In this document: positions 16,107 to 26,240 of the stretch, piece after piece
Layout of the letters: every line of letters starts with the position of its first letter
Position numbering within the stretch: the stretch's first letter is position 1
Source: Bordetella sp. 02P26C-1
GTDB taxonomy: Bacteria > Pseudomonadota > Gammaproteobacteria > Burkholderiales > Burkholderiaceae_B
Direction of reading: 5' to 3'
Length of the DNA: 64,000 nt
NCBI RefSeq assembly: GCF_009763255.1
Contig: NZ_WSJB01000021.1
Coordinates: 1 to 64,000 of the forward strand
Made by a program: the position numbers and the translations under genes
Notes under the pieces: model-generated
Told to the model about the DNA's origin: nothing
Databases searched by the model: none
Seen by the model: only the letters and a program-made list of their open reading frames with translations

Positions 16107-17594
16107 TTAAAGCTCCCGCACTTCAAAGGTAAAGCCGACCTTGCGCCATTCGGCTTCTTCGCTGCGTAGGGTGTATTCGCTAAGCGGATGTTTGGCCAGC
16201 CACATCTGGTTGACGTGAACGACGAAGCGCTTTCCATCCACCGTCACGCTCAACGGTAATTGCGCAATGTCGGCGCGACGACGCATCAGTAGTACCGACA
16301 GGCGCAGGCAGAGAATCGCCACCCATTGACTGCGGTGGCGCACCATCGATTCCAATTTGGTCAGCTTGCCTTGGTGGCCCAGGGCCAAAAGCGCAAGCAA
16401 CTCCTGATCCGCTTGCGAGAAACCGGGCATGTCCGCGTTCGCCAGCACATACGCCGTGTGCTTGTGATAGGCGCCATGCGCGATCGACAGTCCGACTTCG
16501 TGCAGATCGGCGGTCCAGGCCAGGGCATTGCGCAGTTCGGCGTGCTTATCGCCCGGCTCGTAGATGGTGTCGAAGAACTTCAGCGCCGCCTGCCGCACGC
16601 GCTGCGCCTGATTCATGTCCACGTGGTAGCGTTTCATGAACTGGCGCACCGATTGATCGCGGGTGTCTTTCGCGACGTCGCGCCCAAGCAAGTCATGCAG
16701 TACGCCCACGCGTAGCGCGCCATCACCGGTGTCCATCTGCTCGATGCCCAGCTCGTCGAATAGCGCACCCATGATCGCCAATCCGCCCGGCAACACCGCC
16801 GCGCGTTCCAGCTTGATCCCGGGCAGTTCCGAGGGAATCACACGGCCCGAACGGATGATGCGTTCCTTGAGCTTGTTCATCCCCGCGCGCGTGATGCCGC
16901 GATCCGAGAAGCCGCATTCGGTCAGGATCGCGTAGAGCGCTTTGGCCGTGCCCGAGGAGCCGAAGGCTTCCTTCCAACCGGTTCGGCGGTAGGTTTTCGA
17001 GATCACCTCGGCTTCGCGGCGCGCCATCATCTCGGCCTGCCGCATGCGTTCGGCCGTGATTACCCCGTCTGCGAAAAACTGGCGGCTGTAGGTCAAGCAG
17101 CCCATGTGCAACGAGGTCATCAGACCGGGCTCCAGACCCTTGCCGATGACAACTTCGGTCGAGCCGCCGCCGATGTCGATGACCAGACGCTTGTTGTCGG
17201 AGGCCGGCAGCGAATGCACCACACCCAGATAAATCAGCCGCGCTTCCTCGCGCCCGGCGATTACCTCAATCGGAAACCCCAGGGCCGCCTCGGCCCGCGG
17301 CAAGAACTCGGGCGTATTGCGCGCCACGCGGAACGTATTGGTCGCCACCGCCCGCACACGGCTAGGAATAAAGCTATGCAAGCGCTCGCCGAATCGTCCC
17401 AACACCGCGATGGCGCGATCGATCGCGTCCTGGCTCAGGACGTTATTCTCGTCCAGACCAGCCGCCAGGCGGACGGTCTCCTTTAGACGGTCGACGGGGT
17501 ACAGCTGCGGCTCGCCTTCATGTTGAACCACCCGTGCGACGGATAGGCGAAAGCTGTTGGAGCCGATGTCCACGGCGGCCAGAAGGTGATCCAT
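16107..17594 (-). CDS. ppx: Exopolyphosphatase Ppx
   Basis: 495 residues of the Ppx/GppA family, which releases phosphate from polyphosphate chain ends. The actin-like ATPase fold is marked by AAVDIGSNSFRL at the N terminus and VIDIGGGSTEVVIG further on. The C-terminal half carries the HD-like helical domain (DLHEVGLSIAHG). The start chosen is ATG at 17594 (MDHLLAAVDIG); longer frames upstream add no family sequence, although no strong ribosome site precedes this ATG. It is divergent from ppk, the synthase of the same polymer. GppA is an alternative name within the family, but the ppk neighbour favours Ppx. Confidence 0.92.
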   Translation of the reverse strand: MDHLLAAVDIGSNSFRLSVARVVQHEGEPQLYPVDRLKETVRLAAGLDENNVLSQDAIDRAIAVLGRFGERLHSFIPSRVRAVATNTFRVARNTPEFLPRAEAALGFPIEVIAGREEARLIYLGVVHSLPASDNKRLVIDIGGGSTEVVIGKGLEPGLMTSLHMGCLTYSRQFFADGVITAERMRQAEMMARREAEVISKTYRRTGWKEAFGSSGTAKALYAILTECGFSDRGITRAGMNKLKERIIRSGRVIPSELPGIKLERAAVLPGGLAIMGALFDELGIEQMDTGDGALRVGVLHDLLGRDVAKDTRDQSVRQFMKRYHVDMNQAQRVRQAALKFFDTIYEPGDKHAELRNALAWTADLHEVGLSIAHGAYHKHTAYVLANADMPGFSQADQELLALLALGHQGKLTKLESMVRHRSQWVAILCLRLSVLLMRRRADIAQLPLSVTVDGKRFVVHVNQMWLAKHPLSEYTLRSEEAEWRKVGFTFEVREL

Positions 17595-17707
17595 GCGGGA
17601 AAAGAGGAGGGCTAGTAGAGCGTCAATTATAGGGAACCCTTGTGGCGCCGCACCACCGATCGCGCCAGAGTGTGCGGAATTGGCGTAGGCTATGGGGTTT
17701 CGCCACA

Positions 17708-17725
17708 CTGTCACGGAACAGTCAC
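17708..17725 (+). promoter_or_regulatory. Pho box upstream of ppk
   Basis: CTGTCAC-GGAA-CAGTCAC: two 7-bp half-sites with the canonical 4-bp spacer (consensus CTGTCAT). It lies 38 bp before the first ppk ATG, where PhoB would act as activator. Seven-base half-sites differ from consensus at one and two positions. Confidence 0.75.
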
Positions 17726-17762
17726 GTCAACCCAGTAAAACCGCAGCCTCTGCGCCCTAGTA

Positions 17763-19844
17763 ATGGAACTCGGTATGTCCGCATCGAAGGTCGATTCCCC
17801 ATTTTTGAATCGTGAGCTGTCGCTGTTGAAATTCAATGAACGGGTGCTGGCGATGGCGGAAAATCCCGAAGTCCCGCTCCTAGAGCGCCTGCGCTATGTC
17901 TGTATCGTCAGCTCCAACCTCGACGAGTTTTTCGAGATCCGCGTCTCCAGCTTGAAGGAAAAGATCCGCCAGAATCCTGGCATGGTCGGCCCCGACGGCC
18001 GTACGCCGGCCGAGGTGTTTGTACGGGTGCAGGAAAAGGTGCACGCACTGGTGGAGCGCCAGTATCAGCTGCTCAATGACGACATCCTGCCGCGCCTTGA
18101 TGCCGAGGGCATCGCGCTGCTGCATGCTTCGGAATGGAACGCGGCGCAGCAGCAGTGGGCCTACGAGCTCTTCACCAACGATGTGATGCCGCTGCTGACT
18201 CCCATCGGGCTGGATCCGGCGCATCCGTTTCCCCGGGTATATAACAAGAGCCTGAACTTTATCGTCGCGCTGTCCGGGGCCGATGCGTTCGGGCGTCAAG
18301 CGTCTATCGCCATCGTGCAAGCACCGCGCGCGTTGCCACGGCTGATCAAGATGCCGCCCGAGATTTCGGGCAAGCCCGATGGCTACATCCTGCTGACCTC
18401 GCTGCTGCGCGCCTTCGTGGGCGAGCTGTTTCCCGGCTTGGAAATGCTGGGCTGTTATCAATGGCGCGTCACGCGCAACAGCGATCTCTTTGTCGATGAA
18501 GAAGAAGTCACCAACCTGCGGCTGGCCTTGCAGGGCGAACTCTCGCAGCGCAATTTTGGCGCATCGGTGCGGCTGGAAATCGATCGCCTCACCCCGCCCG
18601 AACTCGAGGCCTACTTACAGGACGAGTTCTCGCTCACGGCCAACGACACTTATCGCGTACATGGGCCGGTGAATTTGTCGCGCCTGATACAGCTGTGCGA
18701 GGTGGGTAGCCGGCCCGACCTGCTCTACACCCCCCATCACGGCTCGGTTCCGCCGCCGCTGGATCGCGTGGCGGACAAGCCGGCTGACCTGTTTGCCGCC
18801 ATCGCCAAAGCCGACCGGCTGCTGCATCACCCGTACCAGTCCTTCCAGCCCGTTATCGATTTTCTGACTGCCGCCGCACTGGATCCGGACGTGATGGCGA
18901 TCAAGCAGACGATCTATCGCACCGGCGAGGATTCGGAACTCATGAAAATCCTGCTGGCGGCCGCGCGCGCTGGCAAGGAGGTCACCGTCGTGGTTGAACT
19001 GATGGCGCGCTTTGACGAACAGACCAACATCAATTGGGCGGCGCGTCTGGAGGAGGTGGGCGCGCACGTCGTGTACGGCGTGGTCGCGCATAAAACGCAC
19101 GCCAAAATGGCCGTGGTCCTGCGCCGGGAAAAAGGCAAGCTACGGCGCTACGCGCATCTGGGTACAGGCAACTATCACCCCCGCACCGCGCGTCTATATA
19201 CGGACTTTGGCCTGCTGACCGCCGACCCGGATCTGTGCGAGGACATGGACAAGGTATTTGGCCAGCTCACCGGGCTCGGCGCGCGCCGCAAGCTGAAGAC
19301 GCTGGTGCAGTCGCCCTTCACCATGCACGAAACCATGATGGCGTTGATCCAGGCCGAGACACGCGCGGCTCAGGAAGGGCGCCCCACAAAGATCATGGCC
19401 AAGATGAACGCCTTGCTCGAGGAGCGCATCATCACCGAGCTCTACCACGCCAGCCAGGCTGGCGTGAAGATCGACCTGGTTGTGCGTGGCGTCTGTGCGC
19501 TGCGGGCAGGGGTGCCAGGGCTATCAGAAAACATCCGCGTGCGCTCTATCGTCGGGCGTTTTCTCGAGCATTCGCGCGTCTTTTATTTCTATGCGGATGG
19601 CGCGGAAACCGTTTATTTGTCATCGGCCGATTGGATGGACCGAAATTTCTTTCGCCGCGTGGAAATCGCATTTCCCATACGCGATAAGCACGCCAAGAAA
19701 CGCGTGATCGAAGAGGCCTTTACCTTTGCCTGGCGCGACAACCAGCTCGCCTGGGATCAGCGGCCCGATGGCACCTATGCGCCCGCGCGTAATCACCGTG
19801 CGCCGTTCAATCTGCACGAACATCTCATGGAGCGTTTGAAATAG
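17763..19844 (+). CDS. ppk: Polyphosphate kinase 1
   Basis: 693 residues, typical PPK1, which builds polyphosphate from ATP at the membrane. The N domain contains FLNRELSLLKFNERVL and SNLDEFFEIRV; the catalytic C domains contain KQTIYRTG, the autophosphorylated-His segment KTHAKMAVV, then HLGTGNYHPRTARLYTD and the second PLD-like motif near SSADWMDRNF. The first ATG is at 17763; a second at 17775 (MSASKVDS), preceded by GGAA, is an equally good start. It is divergent from ppx and about 130 bp upstream of pstS, with its own Pho box. Confidence 0.96.
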   Translation: MELGMSASKVDSPFLNRELSLLKFNERVLAMAENPEVPLLERLRYVCIVSSNLDEFFEIRVSSLKEKIRQNPGMVGPDGRTPAEVFVRVQEKVHALVERQYQLLNDDILPRLDAEGIALLHASEWNAAQQQWAYELFTNDVMPLLTPIGLDPAHPFPRVYNKSLNFIVALSGADAFGRQASIAIVQAPRALPRLIKMPPEISGKPDGYILLTSLLRAFVGELFPGLEMLGCYQWRVTRNSDLFVDEEEVTNLRLALQGELSQRNFGASVRLEIDRLTPPELEAYLQDEFSLTANDTYRVHGPVNLSRLIQLCEVGSRPDLLYTPHHGSVPPPLDRVADKPADLFAAIAKADRLLHHPYQSFQPVIDFLTAAALDPDVMAIKQTIYRTGEDSELMKILLAAARAGKEVTVVVELMARFDEQTNINWAARLEEVGAHVVYGVVAHKTHAKMAVVLRREKGKLRRYAHLGTGNYHPRTARLYTDFGLLTADPDLCEDMDKVFGQLTGLGARRKLKTLVQSPFTMHETMMALIQAETRAAQEGRPTKIMAKMNALLEERIITELYHASQAGVKIDLVVRGVCALRAGVPGLSENIRVRSIVGRFLEHSRVFYFYADGAETVYLSSADWMDRNFFRRVEIAFPIRDKHAKKRVIEEAFTFAWRDNQLAWDQRPDGTYAPARNHRAPFNLHEHLMERLK

Positions 19845-19868
19845 CGTGGCCTGACGCGTGATCAGCAA

Positions 19869-19902
19869 CTGTCACAGACTTGTCATGTTGGCCTTTTAAG
19901 AT
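19869..19902 (+). promoter_or_regulatory. Pho box and -10 of pst promoter
   Basis: CTGTCAC-AGAC-TTGTCAT (19869-19886) is a near-consensus Pho box with 4-bp spacer. TAAGAT at 19897-19902 lies 10 bp downstream, the classic arrangement in which PhoB replaces the -35 element. The pstS ATG is at 19975. Confidence 0.85.
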
Positions 19903-19974
19903 GCGTGCTGTCGATGAGCGGAGCGAGCCCAAAACGCCCGCCGCGACCTCCTCAACAAGCACAGAAGGAACTCC

Positions 19975-21015
19975 ATGTTCAAGCGTGTACTGAAGCAGAT
20001 TACCGTCGGCGTGGCCCTGGGCGGCGCCGTATTCGCGGCGCAGGCTGCCAATGTCACTGGCGCGGGCGCTTCGTTCCCGTACCCTGTCTACGCCAAGTGG
20101 GCGTCCGATTACAAAGCCGCCACCGGTGTGGCCGTCAATTATCAGTCCATCGGCTCTGGCGGCGGCCAGCAGCAGATCAAGGCCAAAACCGTCGATTTCG
20201 GCGCCTCTGACGACCCCCTCAAGGCCGACGACCTCGAAAAGAGCGGCCTGTTGCAATTCCCCGCCGTGATAGGCGGCACGGTGCCCGTCATTAACGTCGA
20301 TGGCATCGAACCGGGCCAACTGAAGCTGTCGGGCCCCGTGCTCGCCGATATTTTCCTCGGCAAAATCAAGAAGTGGGACGACGATGCCATCAAGGCTCTC
20401 AACTCCGGTCTGAAGCTGCCTTCGACCGACATCATCGTGGTGCATCGCTCGGATGGATCGGGCACCACATTCGGCTGGACGAACTATCTCTCCAAGGTCT
20501 CGCCAGAGTGGAAAGAAAAGGTCGGTGAAGGCAAAGCCGTTAAATGGCCGACGGGCCACGGCGGCAAGGGCAACGAGGGTGTCGCCGCTTACGTGGGCCA
20601 GCTGAAAAACTCGATTGGCTACGTCGAATACGCCTACGCCAAGCAGAACAAGCTGGCATGGACGCAGTTGCAAAACCAGGACGGGCAATTCGTGCAGCCG
20701 GAGCAGGGCGCTTTTGCCGCTGCGGCAGCAAACGCCGACTGGAAGGCCGCGCCTGGCATGGGTGTGGTGCTGACCAACGAGCCGGGTGCCAAATCCTGGC
20801 CCGTGACCGCAGCCACCTTTATCCTCATGCACAAGGTGCAGGACAAACCTGAACAGGCTCGCGCGGTGCTCGAGTTCTTTGACTGGGCCTTCAAGAATGG
20901 CGCGCCGGCCGCCCAAGCCTTGGACTACGTGCCGCTGCCCGATAACGTGACGGCGCAGATCCGGGACGCATGGGGCGAAATTAAGTCCGCCGATGGCAAG
21001 CCCGTCTGGAAGTAA
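19975..21015 (+). CDS. pstS: Phosphate-binding protein PstS
   Basis: 346 residues. This periplasmic receptor delivers phosphate to PstCA. A Sec signal ends at about AQAA (residue 25). The mature start NVTGAGASFPYPVYAKW is diagnostic, and SIGSGGGQQQIKAKTVDFGASD and HRSDGSGTTFGWTNYL (each within the known phosphate-contact regions) follow, with ASDDP supplying the Asp. The ribosome site AGAAGGA is well spaced. First gene of pstSCAB, under the Pho-box promoter just upstream. Confidence 0.97.
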   Translation: MFKRVLKQITVGVALGGAVFAAQAANVTGAGASFPYPVYAKWASDYKAATGVAVNYQSIGSGGGQQQIKAKTVDFGASDDPLKADDLEKSGLLQFPAVIGGTVPVINVDGIEPGQLKLSGPVLADIFLGKIKKWDDDAIKALNSGLKLPSTDIIVVHRSDGSGTTFGWTNYLSKVSPEWKEKVGEGKAVKWPTGHGGKGNEGVAAYVGQLKNSIGYVEYAYAKQNKLAWTQLQNQDGQFVQPEQGAFAAAAANADWKAAPGMGVVLTNEPGAKSWPVTAATFILMHKVQDKPEQARAVLEFFDWAFKNGAPAAQALDYVPLPDNVTAQIRDAWGEIKSADGKPVWK

Positions 21016-21057
21016 ACCTAAGGTCATCAAGCAGCCGCCACCCCCTAGCGTTCGCCT

Positions 21058-21996
21058 ATGAAGTCAAATAATCACGCGCTCCTGGATGCGCTGTTCAAGC
21101 ACGCTACGCGGCTGTTTGCGTTCCTGGTGTTCCTGTTGCTGGCGGCCATTATGTTGTCGCTGGTCTATGGCAGCCGAGAGACCTTGTCGAAATACGGCCT
21201 GGCGTTTCTGTGGCATAACGATTGGGATCCAGTACAGCAAAGCTATGGTGCGGTGGTGCCCATCGTGGGCACGTTATTGACCTCGGCCATCGCGCTCATC
21301 ATCGCGGTGCCTGTGTCGTTTGGCATCGCGATTTTCCTGACTGAGTTGGCACCCGCGTGGTTGCGCCGGCCGCTCGGCACCGCGATTGAGATGCTGGCCG
21401 CGATTCCATCGATTATTTACGGGATGTGGGGCCTGTTTGTCTTTGTGCCGATCTTCCAGCAGTACGTGCAACCGTCATTGATTTCGGTGTTGGGGAGTCT
21501 GCCTGTCGTGGGCGAGCTGTTTGCCGGCCCGCCGTTTGGGATCGGGATTTTCACGGCCGGGCTTATTTTGTCGATCATGATCATCCCCTTCATCGCTGCG
21601 GTGATGCGCGATGTGTTCGAACTGGTGCCTACGCTACTCAAAGAGTCTGCCTACGGCTTGGGCAGCACGACCTGGGAAGTGATGTGGCGCGTGGTGTTGC
21701 CCTATACGAAGACGGGCGTGATCGGCGGCATCATGCTGGGCCTTGGGCGCGCACTGGGCGAAACCATGGCGGTGACTTTCGTGATCGGCAATGCGTTTCA
21801 GTTCCCGGGCTCTTTGTTCTCACCGGGCAATTCGATTGCTTCCGCGCTCGCCAACGAATTCAACGAGGCGGGCGGAATCCAAAAATCCGCGCTATTGGAA
21901 CTCGGCCTGATTCTGTTCCTCATCACCACGGTTGTGCTCGCGCTCTCAAAGGTGCTGCTTTCCAGAGCGACAGCTAACGAAGGCAAAAAGACCTGA
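21058..21996 (+). CDS. pstC: Phosphate ABC transporter permease PstC
   Basis: 312 residues with six main membrane segments. It forms the phosphate channel with PstA. Typical landmarks are [35 protein letters not shown] and the loop [17 protein letters not shown], where PstB docks (written here in parts). It lies 42 bp after pstS and 18 bp before pstA. Confidence 0.96.
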   Translation: MKSNNHALLDALFKHATRLFAFLVFLLLAAIMLSLVYGSRETLSKYGLAFLWHNDWDPVQQSYGAVVPIVGTLLTSAIALIIAVPVSFGIAIFLTELAPAWLRRPLGTAIEMLAAIPSIIYGMWGLFVFVPIFQQYVQPSLISVLGSLPVVGELFAGPPFGIGIFTAGLILSIMIIPFIAAVMRDVFELVPTLLKESAYGLGSTTWEVMWRVVLPYTKTGVIGGIMLGLGRALGETMAVTFVIGNAFQFPGSLFSPGNSIASALANEFNEAGGIQKSALLELGLILFLITTVVLALSKVLLSRATANEGKKT

Positions 21997-22014
21997 TAGC
22001 CCCGGGGACAACAC

Positions 22015-22869
22015 ATGTTCGACAATATCAACACAAATAACGGCATCTATCGGCGACGGCGCCTGGTCAACAAAGTTATGTTGACGCTTTCACTGGCCAC
22101 GCTGGTGTTCGGTTTGTTCTGGCTGTGCTGGATCATCCTGACCCTGTTGTTGAAAGGCGCGCCCGCCTTGTCGTGGAGCCTCTTTACCGAGATCACGCCG
22201 CCACCCGGTCAGGATGGTGGCTTGATTAACGCCATCGTGGGCAGTCTGTTGATGGCCGGCGTGGGGACCTTGATTGGTACGCCGATCGGGGTGTTGGCGG
22301 GGACCTATCTGGCGGAATACGGCCAGCGTGGCTGGCTAGCGCCCGCGACGCGGTTCCTGAACGACGTGTTGCTCTCCGCGCCATCCATCATCATCGGGCT
22401 GTTCATCTATGCCGTGTATGTGGCGCAGGTCGGGCACTTTTCCGGATGGGCGGGCGCGCTGGCTTTGTCCATCCTGGTGGTGCCGGTGGTGGTGCGCACC
22501 ACCGACAATATGCTCTTGCTGGTACCCAACAGCTTGCGCGAAGCGGCAGCTGCCCTCGGATGCCCGAAGTGGCGCATGATCACCATGGTGTGTTATCGCG
22601 CGGCCAAGAGCGGCATCATCACCGGCATCCTGCTGGCGATCGCGCGCATTTCCGGCGAGACCGCGCCGCTGCTATTCACCGCGCTATCGAATCAATTCAT
22701 GTCATGGGACATGAACGCCCCTATGTCGAATCTGCCCGTCGTCATCTATCAATATGCCGCCAGTCCTTTCAAAGACTGGAACAACTTGGCTTGGGCTGGC
22801 GCGACGCTTATTACCTTGCTGGTGCTGGGGATCAATATCCTCGCGCGCAGCCTGTTTCGGAAATCGTGA
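22015..22869 (+). CDS. pstA: Phosphate ABC transporter permease PstA
   Basis: 284 residues, six membrane segments. Characteristic features are [37 protein letters not shown] and the docking loop [15 protein letters not shown], with [15 protein letters not shown] towards the end. It is the partner of PstC in the inner membrane and is co-transcribed with it. Confidence 0.96.
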   Translation: MFDNINTNNGIYRRRRLVNKVMLTLSLATLVFGLFWLCWIILTLLLKGAPALSWSLFTEITPPPGQDGGLINAIVGSLLMAGVGTLIGTPIGVLAGTYLAEYGQRGWLAPATRFLNDVLLSAPSIIIGLFIYAVYVAQVGHFSGWAGALALSILVVPVVVRTTDNMLLLVPNSLREAAAALGCPKWRMITMVCYRAAKSGIITGILLAIARISGETAPLLFTALSNQFMSWDMNAPMSNLPVVIYQYAASPFKDWNNLAWAGATLITLLVLGINILARSLFRKS

Positions 22870-22914
22870 TCGCCCTGCGGCGCGTCTGAGCGCGCGGCAT
22901 CAGGAAAAAACGCT

Positions 22915-23715
22915 ATGCAAAATACGGTACTGGTCGATGCTAAAACAACGACCCCCGACGCCCGGCCTAAGCTGGAGGTCAAGAATCTCAACTTCTACTA
23001 TGGCAAGTTCCATGCGTTACGCAACGTGGACCTCTCCATTCGCAAGAATAAGGTCACCGCGTTCATCGGCCCGTCCGGCTGCGGCAAGTCGACGCTGCTG
23101 CGCACCTTTAATCGCATGTTCGAACTCTATCCCGGTCAGCGCGCAGAGGGCGAGATCTTGCTCGACGGTGAAGATCTGTTGACCTCGAAGATGGATATTT
23201 CGCTCATCCGCGCCAAGGTCGGCATGGTGTTCCAGAAGCCCACGCCCTTTCCGATGAGCATCTATGACAACATCGCCTTCGGTGTGAAGCTGTTCGAGCG
23301 CCTCTCTAAAGGCGAGATGGAAGAACGCGTGGAATGGGCCTTGACCAAGGCCGCATTGTGGAACGAGGTCAAGGACAAGCTACACCAGAACGGCAACAGC
23401 TTGTCGGGCGGGCAACAGCAACGCTTGTGTATCGCGCGCGGCGTGGCGATCAAGCCGGAGGTGCTGCTGCTGGATGAACCCTGCTCGGCGCTCGATCCGA
23501 TATCGACCGCGAAGATCGAGGAGCTGATCGCCGAGTTAAAGAATGACTACACGGTCGTCATCGTGACCCACAACATGCAGCAGGCGGCGCGCTGTTCCGA
23601 CTACACCGCGTATATGTACTTGGGCGAGTTGATGGAGTTTGGCGAGACCGACCAGATCTTTGTCAAACCCGCGCGTAAAGAGACCGAGGACTACATCACG
23701 GGCCGTTTTGGCTAA
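22915..23715 (+). CDS. pstB: Phosphate ABC transporter ATP-binding protein PstB
   Basis: 266 residues. Walker A is GPSGCGKST, the signature LSGGQQQRL, Walker [13 protein letters not shown], and the Q-loop [11 protein letters not shown] is typical of PstB, as is the ending GRFG. It powers PstCA. The operon stops here: a terminator follows and phoU, commonly the next gene in pst operons, is not in this window. Confidence 0.97.
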   Translation: MQNTVLVDAKTTTPDARPKLEVKNLNFYYGKFHALRNVDLSIRKNKVTAFIGPSGCGKSTLLRTFNRMFELYPGQRAEGEILLDGEDLLTSKMDISLIRAKVGMVFQKPTPFPMSIYDNIAFGVKLFERLSKGEMEERVEWALTKAALWNEVKDKLHQNGNSLSGGQQQRLCIARGVAIKPEVLLLDEPCSALDPISTAKIEELIAELKNDYTVVIVTHNMQQAARCSDYTAYMYLGELMEFGETDQIFVKPARKETEDYITGRFG

Positions 23716-23761
23716 GGCGCCAACGAACCAAAGATAACGCCCTTCGGGGCCTCGCAAAAAG

Positions 23762-23799
23762 AATCGCCAGGACCCGTCAATCACGGCCCTGGCGATTTT
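23762..23799. terminator. Bidirectional terminator between pstB and TonB receptor gene
   Basis: AATCGCCAGG pairs with CCTGGCGATT around a loop of about 16 bases, with TTTT on the plus side and AAAAAG on the other. A small CGCCCTTCGGGGC hairpin lies just upstream at about 23739-23751. The flanking genes converge. Confidence 0.85.
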
Positions 23800-23815
23800 C
23801 CATGCTGAGTACGGC

Positions 23816-26056
23816 TTAGTACGTCACAGTCATCGTGGCATAGTAAGCGCGACCCGGTTCGTTGTAGGTCGCCGCGCCTGCGCTGCTGGCGTTGCCTTCA
23901 CGATAGAGCTTCTTGTCGAACAGGTTGCTCACGCCCACGCGGAAACGCAGGTTGTTGTTGGGCTCGTAGCCCACGCTCAGACCCACCAATGCATAGGGGC
24001 TGACGGTTTGACGGCCGTTGCCTTCCAGCGTTTCACCGGTACGCATATTGGTCTTCGGCCCTTTCTGCTTGCCGTAGTAGGTCAGGTTGGCTTGGAACGA
24101 CCATTCGGGCGTGTAGAACCAATCAAGCGTGCTGTTGATCGTGTACTGAGGAATCACGCTCAGCGGCTCGCCCGTATCCTTACTCTTGCTTTGCAGCATG
24201 TAAGTGAAGTTGGTGTTCCAGTCCAACGTCGGGGTCAGAGGCACGAAGAGGTTGCCTTCCAAGCCTTCGACCACGGCCTTGCCGCTGTTGGACCATTGCA
24301 GCACGCGAGCGCCATTGTTCAAACGGTACAGATACTCGGTATCCGCGACGATTTTGTTTTTGTAATCGTTGCGGAAATACGCGACGCTGGTTTTCCACGT
24401 ACCCGGGTCATACTCGAAGCCGATTTCCTTATTGACGCTGATTTCGGGCTTCAGATCCGAACTACCCACCAGGTAGCAGCCGTTGGAGTTCGCTTCGGCG
24501 ACCGAGCAACCATTACCGCGGCTATACAGCAGATAGTTCGGGTTCGATTGATACAGGTTGGGCGCCTTGTAGGCGCGCGCGATACCGCCTTTCAGGCGCA
24601 GCGTGTCGGTGACTTTATACGAGGTGTTCAGGCTCGGGCTGAAGTTGCCGCCAAATTCGCTGTTGTGGTCATAACGCAGCCCCGGCGTCACGATGGTGCG
24701 CATGCCGGCTTGGATATTGTCCTCGACAAAGAGCGCGTAGCTGTCTTGTGAGGTCTTGGTCGGACGGTCGCCCGTCGCGGTGCCGGGAATCGTGCCACCC
24801 GTATAGGTTTGACGCAGCGACGACGGATCGTCCAGCGACTCATGCAGGTATTCGATACCCACGGTGGCCACTTGCTGCAGGCCCAGCGTGAACGGCACGC
24901 TGACTTCGCTTGCGCCACGCAGCGTGCGCAGGCGCGCGGTATCGCGGCCGAGATCGGTCGGGGCGCCTTCCGGGCCGCCGGCGAGACCCTCTGCCTGACG
25001 CGAGTTGCGCGTGTAGTCGTACGACAGTTCCGTGCGCGACGTACCCCAATCGTAGTTACCGCGGTGCGTGACGCCAAAGCTCTCGCGATACATCGCGTTG
25101 GTTTCTTTGCCGTAGAGGCTATCCGAGAACGCACTGTTTACGTTGTTCATCGTGTCGCCGGCGTACAGGTTGCCTTGACGGCTAAAGCCTGCCTCGAACT
25201 CGAACGTGTCGCGGGTCGTCGGACGCCAGGCGAACAGCGCGTTCAAGTCTTGGTTGATGACACCTTCGCGGCCGGACGTGTTGGCCACGCCATTCGCATC
25301 GACTGTCGCGTGATCGGCGTTAATGTTGCGATCGTCAGGATTCGTCTTGTTGTAGTTTGCGTACACGCGCATGCTCACCGTATCGGTGATTGGCGTGGAC
25401 AAACGTGCGTTGACCCGGTTGGTGTTGCCTTCCTTGCTGTTTTCAGGCTGATTGATGTAGTACGTCGCCGATGCCGTCGTCTTGTCCGTGGGCTGCTTGG
25501 TGATGATGTTGACCACACCCCCCATCGCGCCCGAACCATAGCGGGCAGCGGCCGGGCCGCGGATGACTTCGATACGTTCGACTTCCTCGGCCGGCACCCA
25601 GTTGGTGTCGCCACGCGTGTCGCGATCGCCGTTCCAGCCATAGCGCACGGCGTTGCGCGATTCGACCGGCTTGCCGTCGATCAGGATCAGGGTGTTTTCC
25701 GGACCCATGCCGCGGATGTCGATCTGACGGCTATTGCCACGCGCGCCACTAGCACTGTTTCCCGTCAAGTTCACGCCGGGTTCGCGGCGGATGATGTCGG
25801 ACAGATCGTTGGTCGGCGGGCGACGTTGGATTTCTTCGGCCGTGATCACCGAAACGCCCAGCGATTCTTTGACTTCCTCTTCCGCGGTGCCAAGCACCTC
25901 GACAGCGGACAGCTCCTGCACCACGGCCGGGTCCGTCGGCAGGGGAGCGTTGGCCTCGCTCATCTGAGCCTGAACGACGCTGGGCAGGGTAGCGCCTGAC
26001 AGAGCGAGAGTGACTAGGGCGCCGAGATAATGGCGCTTGAAAGGTGGCGTTGACAT
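23816..26056 (-). CDS. bfeA: TonB-dependent siderophore receptor, ferric-enterobactin type
   Basis: 746 residues. A signal peptide ends near VVQAQ (about residue 31). A TonB-box-like region (VEVLGTAEE) and plug domain (residues ~60-180, with IRREPGVNL, GPENTLILIDG and VERIEVIRGPAAARYGSGAMGGVVNIIT segments) follow, then a 22-strand barrel ending in an aromatic residue (MTVTY). Overall layout resembles FepA/PfeA/BfeA, importers of ferric enterobactin and related catecholates. Divergent AraC regulator and Fur-like site support iron control. The symbol is by analogy with Bordetella bfeA; the actual siderophore is not proven. Confidence 0.85.
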   Translation of the reverse strand: MSTPPFKRHYLGALVTLALSGATLPSVVQAQMSEANAPLPTDPAVVQELSAVEVLGTAEEEVKESLGVSVITAEEIQRRPPTNDLSDIIRREPGVNLTGNSASGARGNSRQIDIRGMGPENTLILIDGKPVESRNAVRYGWNGDRDTRGDTNWVPAEEVERIEVIRGPAAARYGSGAMGGVVNIITKQPTDKTTASATYYINQPENSKEGNTNRVNARLSTPITDTVSMRVYANYNKTNPDDRNINADHATVDANGVANTSGREGVINQDLNALFAWRPTTRDTFEFEAGFSRQGNLYAGDTMNNVNSAFSDSLYGKETNAMYRESFGVTHRGNYDWGTSRTELSYDYTRNSRQAEGLAGGPEGAPTDLGRDTARLRTLRGASEVSVPFTLGLQQVATVGIEYLHESLDDPSSLRQTYTGGTIPGTATGDRPTKTSQDSYALFVEDNIQAGMRTIVTPGLRYDHNSEFGGNFSPSLNTSYKVTDTLRLKGGIARAYKAPNLYQSNPNYLLYSRGNGCSVAEANSNGCYLVGSSDLKPEISVNKEIGFEYDPGTWKTSVAYFRNDYKNKIVADTEYLYRLNNGARVLQWSNSGKAVVEGLEGNLFVPLTPTLDWNTNFTYMLQSKSKDTGEPLSVIPQYTINSTLDWFYTPEWSFQANLTYYGKQKGPKTNMRTGETLEGNGRQTVSPYALVGLSVGYEPNNNLRFRVGVSNLFDKKLYREGNASSAGAATYNEPGRAYYATMTVTY

Positions 26057-26127
26057 GGCCGGCTTCTCCGAATGCGCAAAACATTGTGCGCATCCCCGCG
26101 CAGGGGTGCGCTGATTAGTATTATTAG

Positions 26128-26148
26128 GAATGATTTACACTATCATTC
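26128..26148. promoter_or_regulatory. Fur-box-like palindrome
   Basis: GAATGAT-N7-ATCATTC, a perfect 7-bp inverted repeat, lies in the region between the receptor (-) and the AraC gene (+), 72 bp upstream of the receptor ATG. It resembles the Fur consensus in composition and symmetry without matching the 19-mer exactly. Confidence 0.6.
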
Positions 26149-26240
26149 ACAGAGGCGATTATGTCAGGCGAGGGCGGATCACGACTTTGAATGCACACCA
26201 AATTGCTTTGCTAAATCCTCATTTGGTCATCTGAAGTTAC

